This document shows positions 57,735-64,000 of a stretch of 64,000 bases of DNA, piece by piece. The position numbers were made by a program, and so were the translations under genes. Numbering within the stretch: position 1 is the stretch's first letter; every line of letters starts with the position of its first letter. Source of the stretch: Amphiura filiformis. Taxonomy: Eukaryota > Echinodermata > Ophiuroidea > Amphilepidida > Amphiuridae. The stretch spans positions 16,335,208 through 16,399,207 of the forward strand of contig NC_092642.1 of assembly GCF_039555335.1 (NCBI RefSeq), in the 5' to 3' direction. The notes beneath the pieces are model-generated. The model was not told where the DNA came from, made no database searches, and worked only from the letters and a program-made list of their open reading frames with translations.

Positions 57735-58155
57735 CGTGATGATGTTGCAAACTCAGTTGCGGAAGTTCATTCATAAATTTCCCATTTCCACTCGACAACA
57801 ACCCGGGACAACAACAGGCCAGCACGCAGCGCGCAGTAGCTAATCCCCGAGCTAATCAAAGACATGTGCGTTTCTCTTTCAACAGAAAATATGTGACCAT
57901 GTGAGTGACACGATGTACGCTTCAAATAATTATGCTCTCGGCGTCGAAAGTATGATAATGGAAAATATTTATAATGAACACTCCCTTATTTAGCCACACC
58001 TCAGTTCCTTTCGCGGGTTGCCTGGTATATCAGCAAAATCCTACACCTATCGCCTTCCCTTGGTAAAATCCCTGATAAAAACTCGTGATATTGAAATTGA
58101 ATTTCAGCGCCAGAACTTCCGTCATTCTAGCATCATGGATGGATATGTAGCAGAC

Positions 58156-58222
58156 TTGTAGTGACTCGACTCGAAATGACTCGACTCGACTCGAGTTTTG
58201 GTGACTCGATGACTCGACTCAT
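58156..58222. repeat. (GACTC)n microsatellite
   Basis: About ten GACTC/GACTCGA words in 67 bp, with small interruptions. Confidence 0.7.
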
Positions 58223-58230
58223 ATTATGCA

Positions 58231-58414
58231 GTGGCGCCGCTAGGGGGGCAGTATTTCCCCAATATTTTTCTTTCCCACCCAGTTTTTAGGCAAAATCCCC
58301 ACAATTATGTAATTTTCCACTTTTTGCGGCAATTTAGTGCAATGATTTCCAAGTGCCCCCGTCTCAAATTCACTTCCCCCCATGCCCCGCGAAAAAAAAT
58401 TCTAGTTCCGCCAC
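58231..58414. mobile_element. hAT-type MITE, probable
   Basis: It begins CAGTGGCGCCGCTAGGGGG and ends TTCTAGTTCCGCCACTA, an imperfect TIR. No clear octamer duplication. Confidence 0.5.
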
Positions 58415-58984
58415 TACGGGTATGGCCATAGCTAGGGGGCTTTCCCACCCACCCCCCGTTGCCCTTGGTTATGCTGGACGTATGAGAAATTTAGAGCTTG
58501 TTCAATTCCACCAATTTTAGAAATTTTAAAGGTATATACAGCTAGTGTATATAGCCTATTAAAACGGATCACAGTCAAATAAAATATCGTAGGCCTAATA
58601 ATTTTACCAATGGCATTTATTGAGCTGCTCCTATGGTTAATATTGATATTATATAATTGAGCTCCTTGTCAAGCTCCTGAGTACAGTGACTAACTGAGCT
58701 CCCGCTATATTCAGAAATGAAGGCCTGGCCTTAAATGAATAATTAGGATTGAGGCAGCCTTTTGTTTCATTTTACAGAACTTTTTTTAATCCCCAAAATT
58801 AGTGGGTTTTTTTTTTTTTGGGGAGTAGGCTTTTAAAACGAAATTCAAATTTGGCAATATTTTCCATTGCTTAACGAATTGATCTGCGTGAAAATGCCTA
58901 AACATGTGGCCAGAGCGGGATGAGTGGTATAAAAATCTTAACTTGTGAGAAAGGACGTAGGCCTATGGGGTTGTATGAGGTTGT

Positions 58985-59460
58985 GGATCACGAAATGCCC
59001 CTTTAATGTGTGCTAGGTAAAGTCATTCTTCCTCCCTTTCGACATGCCAAAATTTATTCCCTCCCCGGCCCGCCAAAAATTGCTTTCTCGAAAGGCTGTG
59101 CAATCAGTACCGGTAGGCCCTATTAGCCTACTAATTATAAGCCAAAATTTCCAAGCGACTCGCTAAAAATCGCTTGCTTCCCGTCTCGGCCAGCCAAAAA
59201 TCGCTTGTCCGCACCCCCCTGGACTGCCAAATTTTTGTGGCCCCTCCCCCTTGGCCTGCCAAAAATGCCCCACCTCCTTTGCATAGGCCTAGACCTATAT
59301 GCCAATTTTTTGGGATCCCCAATTTCCATACCCATACCTTAAATGGATATCTAAATATATCTACCTGTTGCAAGCGCAGCAAGCATGAAAATGTGCACAT
59401 TTTTTTCGCGCCCTAACTCCCCCCCCCCCCACACACACACACACACATTTTCCCCTCCCA
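58985..59460. repeat. C-rich minisatellite-like element
   Basis: Repeated GCCAAAAATYGCTT words alternate with C-rich stretches, as in the element at 60593-61078. Terminal repeats were not found. A (CA)n run follows near 59430. Confidence 0.5.
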
Positions 59461-60370
59461 TGCACCAGGTTCATTGGCGCTAGATTTTAAGCTAGAAAAT
59501 ACCTAAATATTTTAAAATCCAAACTCGGCAACACCACTTTATCGGGCAAATAGAGCCCGTCGTATACGTAAACAGCGTGTTTAAAAAAAAAAAATGAGAG
59601 TGTCACTTTTGTCCAAAAATTTCGAATTTTGGCCTTGAGCAGCGACAATCAGAGGTAAGAAAAACACAGTATGACGCAGCTTGAAATATAGAATCACTAT
59701 ATCAATTTTGAAGTTTGTACTTCAAAGCACAAGCCGAAACGAGGTGAAATGGTTCTAAAAAAAATTGATTTCGCTGTATCTTTTATCGCGAAACTAGACA
59801 ATTTGACAGCAGCGAGTCGGAAAAATAGCAAATATCTCAATTTTCTGCTATCGAAATAAAAATTTAAATAGCACCTGCATATAGAAGAGGGTTTATAGAA
59901 ATAATGTAGGTCAGAATTTTGTCTATGAAATCGTGCACGGAATTGTTATTACTGGTTACAAAACGACATACAAGTGGAGGCCATTTTACTTCAAATTCGG
60001 CAAACATGTAAGCTTACTAAAACAAATCGAGACAAGCAATATCAAGAATGAATATGCACATTCTTTTATTGACTTGTTTGTAATGTGCGTCGTAGTTCCC
60101 AACAAAATCGCCACTTCCACTGAGAAATTATGGCCGTGTTCCCAAAAATCTTGATGCTCCGGATATTGAAAAAAAATTGAAATGTTTGAAAAGTACATTT
60201 CTTTTTGAGCCAAGTGGAAAATTCAAGCATAATAATAACCCTTACACTTTCAGCTTTTAGACGTAGTTTGCGTTTTCTCTCTACGATATTTATTTCCAGA
60301 AATAGATAATTTTAAAGGGGGCTACATGCAGTCTCATTCTGGATCGATCATTACAAAGTTTAGTATAACC
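59461..60370. other. Unannotated DNA
   Basis: No supportable gene, RNA or repeat. Short frames on both strands near 59933-60213 show no family resemblance. Confidence 0.35.
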
Positions 60371-60520
60371 TTAAGGGGTCATAAAGGGGTCAAAGGTCAA
60401 GTTTTCAAAATGCTCCAATTGAGCTTAAATTTAAATGCAATGATCCTTATGACATTCTAAACATGTTTAAAATAATTTAATATTCATTTAAGGTCATTAA
60501 GGGGTCATAAAGGGGTGATA
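60371..60520. repeat. Single copy of the ~127-bp repeat unit
   Basis: It matches the tandem repeat at 46395-46800, including GCTCCAATTGAGCT and TTATGACATTCTAAACATG. Confidence 0.8.
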
Positions 60521-60592
60521 TATATGCATGTACCACAATATACTGCCAAAGCCCCATGGTTCAGCTATGGTGCGGTAACCGCTCTAGTTTCT

Positions 60593-61078
60593 TGAGGGGT
60601 GGTGCAATAATTATGTGGACCCCCGGGGGGCGAATTCTCAAAATGGTCTGCCAAAAATCGCTTGCCCCCCCCTTTGGCCGTGCCAAAAAACCTTTGCCCC
60701 CCCCTTTCGACGTGCCAAAAACCTTTGCCCCCCTTTGACGTGCCAAAAATCTTTGCCCCCCTTACACATGCAAGATTTTGGGGAACCCGAATTTAAAACC
60801 TTAAATTGTCTTAACATATAATGCGAGCGCAGCTAGCAGTAAATTTTGCATATGTGAACGTGTTCGTAACGTTTTCCTACGCCTTTTAGGGCGTAATATA
60901 GAAACAGTGCCCAAAATATCTGTGCCAAAAATTGCTTGCCCCCCCCTTCGACCTGCCAAAATCGCTTGACCCCCCTTTCGACCTGCCAAAAATGCTTGCC
61001 CCCCTTTTGGCCTGCCAAAAATCTTTGCCCCCCTATAATTCACCCCCGGGGTACACATAATTATTGCACCACCCCTGA
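60593..61078. mobile_element. TIR element with C-rich internal array
   Basis: The ends are about 42-bp inverted repeats, GAGGGGTGGTGCAATAATTA followed by TGTG-ACCCC-GGGG-GAATT. The interior carries at least seven units of about 30 bp: a C run, TTTCGACCTGCCAAAAAT, then CTTTG or CGCTTG, on both sides of an AT-rich centre. No transposase. Confidence 0.8.
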
Positions 61079-61599
61079 GAAAAATGCAAAAATAGTCACA
61101 AATTTATCAAGGGTGTAGTTTAAGTAATCAATCGCACATTTCAATCAAAAACATTTAGAATTCAGTAGCCCCGTTCGCAAACCGCGATGTACCTCGAATA
61201 GTGAGCGAAGCAATGTTAAATTTAAAAAAGGGGGCTTACGTATTCCTTTGGGTGCATTAATTGCGATGGGCGACAACACAATAAAATTGCACCAACATTG
61301 TAAATTGGGTAGGCCCTACATGTATCTGAGATCAATTTGAGACCAGGTTATGATATCGGACCATTTTTAAACTTTGACATCTGGGTATAAAAAAGAACAT
61401 TTGAAGTATTCGACTTTAAAACCTCTGAACAAAGCACCGTATAAAAATAAGACAACATTATGCATATGGAAACATATTTGTCTACGGAGTGAACTATGTT
61501 TCCATTTGAACCCTTATATCATATGCACAGGACATACGCTCGTAGCATGCGAGTTTGAATAGCCCACTAACCCTGTGGAAGAGGGCTCGCTCGGATAGA
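61079..61599. other. Unannotated DNA
   Basis: Nothing supportable is seen. Confidence 0.35.
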
Positions 61600-61960
61600 A
61601 CGTTTTCACGTAATTTTCGAGGGACAAGAGCACATCAGACATATCGAATTGCATTTTCAGAACGAGGAATGTCCTTCTGATATCAAATAATTTTGATTTG
61701 TTTTGAAATTTGCGATATAATACACATTTTATGTCAACTGATTAAAAACTTGATTGATATTTTGGACAGTCCTCGAAGTTAATTGTATCAATCAATCTAA
61801 TGATATGTACTTTTAAGTGTAGGCCTATGTAGCTGGGATGAATAGCCGAATATCAATTGAAAATTTTGACCTTATTGAAGATATATATTATTTCCCAAAA
61901 AACTTGAAAATAGTTTAGGTCTTTTGGGTAAAAATTCTATATGAATAGGTCCTTTCGGTG
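61600..61960. mobile_element. Partial copy of the TTAA palindromic MITE family
   Basis: It carries GAGCACATCAGACATATCGA, ATTGCATT-TCAGAACGAGGAATG and a TCAATTGAAAATTTTGACC block, matching the left arm and centre of 14890-15547. The right arm is missing. Confidence 0.65.
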
Positions 61961-62009
61961 CATCTTCCGTTTGGCCCAATTAATAACAAAATTCATTATG
62001 GGCCAAATA

Positions 62010-62085
62010 GTGTAAAATCCTTTTTGCAGCAGGTCAGACATGTCAGCTGGTAGATTTTATAGACGAATTGTCCGTTATACGTATA
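62010..62085 (-). other. 3' flank of the second aerolysin-like gene, displaced
   Basis: TTTTTGCAGCAGGTCAGACA, TAGATTTTATAGACGAATTG and TTATACGTATAT match 28400-28470 downstream of the first gene. The next block of that homology starts only at about 63290. Confidence 0.7.
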
Positions 62086-62115
62086 TTGCTCATTTAAGAA
62101 AATACGGTAAGGGGT

Positions 62116-63262
62116 TAATCGTTAACCCACTACTAATTGCAACGCAACAGAATCTATTTAATCAACATTCATTTCAAAAAACCATAAAATAACATATCAA
62201 AAGTCCCTGAAAATCCAATTCGTGTAAGCCTAATTCGCATGAATCCAAAATGGCTGCTTATGCAGGTATGAAATTTCAAATTTGGTCACCTCTGGTTCAA
62301 ATCCATACCATTCCTCTTACCACCACAAGGATTCAGAAAAAGTATAGGTAAAAAGGTCAAAGGTCAAATTTTGGGGCCCGCATGCCACATGCATCTATAA
62401 TTGAAAAATGCTCCGATTTCAATCAAACTGGTCTCAAAATTGTTTCTTTGGCAAAAATAAATCAAAATGAGAAAAGTTGCATTGTTTTGGATGTTTTGTT
62501 ACATACTCTCGAAATGTAAACCGAGTGGTAAGAGTGGAAAAGAGAGTGAGAGAGTGAAATGGAGGACAACCCAGCTTTGAGTGGAAATATTTTACTCTAA
62601 AAGGATTGAAATAGTAGTCTGTATACTGTCAAAAGAGTGAATATTGCCAAAAGAAAATGTACTTTCTTTAATTTTAGAGTGTTTTCCATGCACTCAAAAA
62701 CGGGTTGTCCTTCGTCATGTTCGTTCAACTTCTTGAAAGAGTGGAAATTCGCTCTTTTACACTTAGAGAGTAGGAATAAATATCACAAAATAGGTCAAGG
62801 TCAACAGCGCTCAATGAACTTTGATCTTGTTTGCCATACCAAGGAAACAAACCACCTAGGATATTGCAAACTATTCTTTGTTTAACATGTTTTTGCAAGC
62901 GAATTATCTGAGACCTTTTTCATCAAAATCAGAGAATAATAATATTGTTCGATTTTTGTCCTCTGGAACCTAAATGTTGACATTTGACCATTCCCCTGCA
63001 TCGGAGATAGGTCCAACTATACTTTTTCTGAATCCTTGTGACAAGAGGAACACATTGGTATGGTTCTTAATAAGATTTGACTAACTTTGAAATTTCATCC
63101 CTGCATTATAAGCGACCATTTTGGATTTATGCAAATTAGGCAATCCCGCAATGCAATGTTCCACTATACTTGGGTTTTTTTGGTACTTTTGATATGTTTT
63201 GTGTGTAAGCTTTTGGGAAATGGATGCATGTGAAATCGGTTGCAGTTACTAGTGGTGGGTCA
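62116..63262. mobile_element. Foldback element inserted in the second gene's 3' flank
   Basis: The ends are ACCCACTACTAATTGCAAC and, inverted, ACCCACCACTAGTAACTGC. The long imperfect arms (about 62137-62352 and 63011-63230) share ACATATCAAAAGT, AATCCAAAATGG, GATGAAATTTCAAA-like words and CACAAGGATTCAGAAAAAGT. An inner inverted pair GGACAACCC / GGGTTGTCC lies near 62565 and 62702. Non-coding. Confidence 0.65.
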
Positions 63263-63836
63263 TTTCATAATATGACTGGGCTAATAAGCAGGCGAGCATA
63301 CCAGGGGAAAATAACGCACACCACTGACAACTGACTCCTGCCACGCCACCGTTCAGCTGACCGTTGCTGAACCTGTTGATTGGGCCGTCCTCCTCTGGGT
63401 CCGCCTCTGGGCCGTCCTTATACTGGACTTGAAAACGGGTCGTCTCGACGCCAACGTAGACTCCTGTTATATTAGGCTCGGTTTGTGTAGTTCCGTCTTC
63501 GTAAGTGATCACTAAGTCGGCCGAGTAAGGAACATCGATCTTCAAGAGGTGGCCGATAACAAGGGCTGTTACCGATGAATGGGGCGGGACCGTGGTTTTC
63601 GCCTCTATACTGTCAGATATAGTTTCCTCCTCGCTGCTGCCGGCCGTATACTCGAAACCTGCAGTTATTGAGGTACTGAACGAGCCACCCACGGTCGCAT
63701 AATCTAATATATTACCGGCTCCTTCGACTGTCACCTCAAGGCCGATCTCCAATGAGAGGCTCGTTGACATAGTTGTAGTTTGGGTAGTGGTAAAGATCAG
63801 CTCTCGTTCAGTCGTTTGCTCTGTATCGCCTTTGTT
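63249..63836 (-). CDS. Last exon of a second aerolysin-like gene
   Basis: The acceptor TTTTGTCAG at 63837-63838 opens an exon in the same phase as exon 3 of the gene at 28543-32120. The stop is at 63249, giving 195 residues. The two share TTTQTTTMS, FEYTAGSSE, the DVPYSADLV...YEDG core and GVY-GVETTRF-QYKD, so they are recent paralogues in the same orientation 31 kb apart. The C-terminal tail is longer here (about 50 residues after QYKD against about 11). The upstream exons with the signal peptide and cysteine modules would lie beyond the window. Intron sequence at 63839-64000 includes the start of a CAGTGGCAGAACTAGAG MITE at 63872. Confidence 0.75.
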   Translation of the reverse strand, partial: NKGDTEQTTERELIFTTTQTTTMSTSLSLEIGLEVTVEGAGNILDYATVGGSFSTSITAGFEYTAGSSEEETISDSIEAKTTVPPHSSVTALVIGHLLKIDVPYSADLVITYEDGTTQTEPNITGVYVGVETTRFQVQYKDGPEADPEEDGPINRFSNGQLNGGVAGVSCQWCALFSPGMLACLLAQSYYEMTHH

Positions 63837-64000
63837 CTGACAAAACAAAATTGGGTTTAATAAAATATTGTCAGTGGCAGAACTAGAGTTTTTGGGCTTA
63901 AATAGAGAAAATTGAATTTTTTCAAGCGCTTCACGCGCAAATGTCCTGGTAAAATCTATGATCACCTCTCTCTTAATTCGTCGCTGTTTTGGCATAGTGT

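Larger units (their letters stand above)
47376..57987. mobile_element. Possible outer DNA transposon enclosing the BEL element
   Basis: ATAAGGGAGTGTTCATAATA (47376 on) and its inverse ATTATAAATATT... / TGAACACTCCCTTAT (about 57960-57987) face each other across the BEL/Pao element, so the LTR element may have jumped into an older TIR element. The interior at 56208-57413 has no coding frame. The pairing rests on about 25 bp only. Confidence 0.45.

Noticed and set aside
57397-57843. Low-complexity frames rich in G, P, R and E
   Set aside because: They arise from the C/G- and purine-rich interior of the hAT-type MITE at 57422-57734.

Overview
This is AT-rich animal genomic DNA: sparse split genes in a dense bed of transposable elements, many of them small and palindromic. 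Spliced genes with GT-AG introns, LINEs, Penelope and BEL/Pao retroelements, SINEs and TTAA-, TA- and 8-bp-TSD MITEs all point to a metazoan. The repeat style (scattered TAGGCCTA words, C-rich hAT-type MITEs) and the bacterial-type methyltransferase gene fit a marine invertebrate deuterostome such as an echinoderm or hemichordate. That placement is inference; nothing in the window fixes the species.

Host genes. (1) 3624-3822 (-): probable first coding exon of a type II membrane protein whose remainder lies to the left. (2) 14539-21823 (+): a complete four-exon gene for a 367-residue SAM-dependent methyltransferase with an N-terminal winged helix. It lies just downstream of a 4.9-kb satellite of 55-bp units, each holding a hairpin. 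(3) 28543-32128 (-): a complete gene with three coding exons for a 346-residue secreted protein: signal peptide, two tandem eight-cysteine modules and an aerolysin-like domain. (4) 63249-63836 (-): the last exon of a paralogue of gene 3, cut by the window edge. Its downstream flank is homologous to that of gene 3 but split by a 1.2-kb foldback element. Genes 3 and 4 are the most interesting host content.

Layout. 1-9 kb: palindromic and TIR elements around the candidate exon. 9.4-14.3 kb: satellite. 14.5-21.8 kb: methyltransferase gene with TTAA elements, an hAT-type MITE and a SINE in its introns. 22-28 kb: tRNA-derived fragments, LINE remnants, an hAT-type MITE nested in a LINE, and a TIR element with an internal minisatellite. 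28.5-32.1 kb: aerolysin-like gene with a LINE in intron 1. 32.5-46.8 kb: LINE pieces, a Penelope-like element with hammerhead-type motifs, a 1.4-kb TIR element with internal arrays, a LINE split by a 466-bp element, and a TA-flanked long-TIR element. 47.4-56.2 kb: a young BEL/Pao LTR element with identical LTRs and a 5-bp target duplication, probably inside an older DNA transposon. 56-64 kb: MITEs, C-rich array elements and the second aerolysin-like locus.

Boundaries for BEL/Pao, several MITEs and the two complete genes rest on explicit repeats, target duplications or splice sites. Family names for small elements are mostly by TIR and TSD type only.
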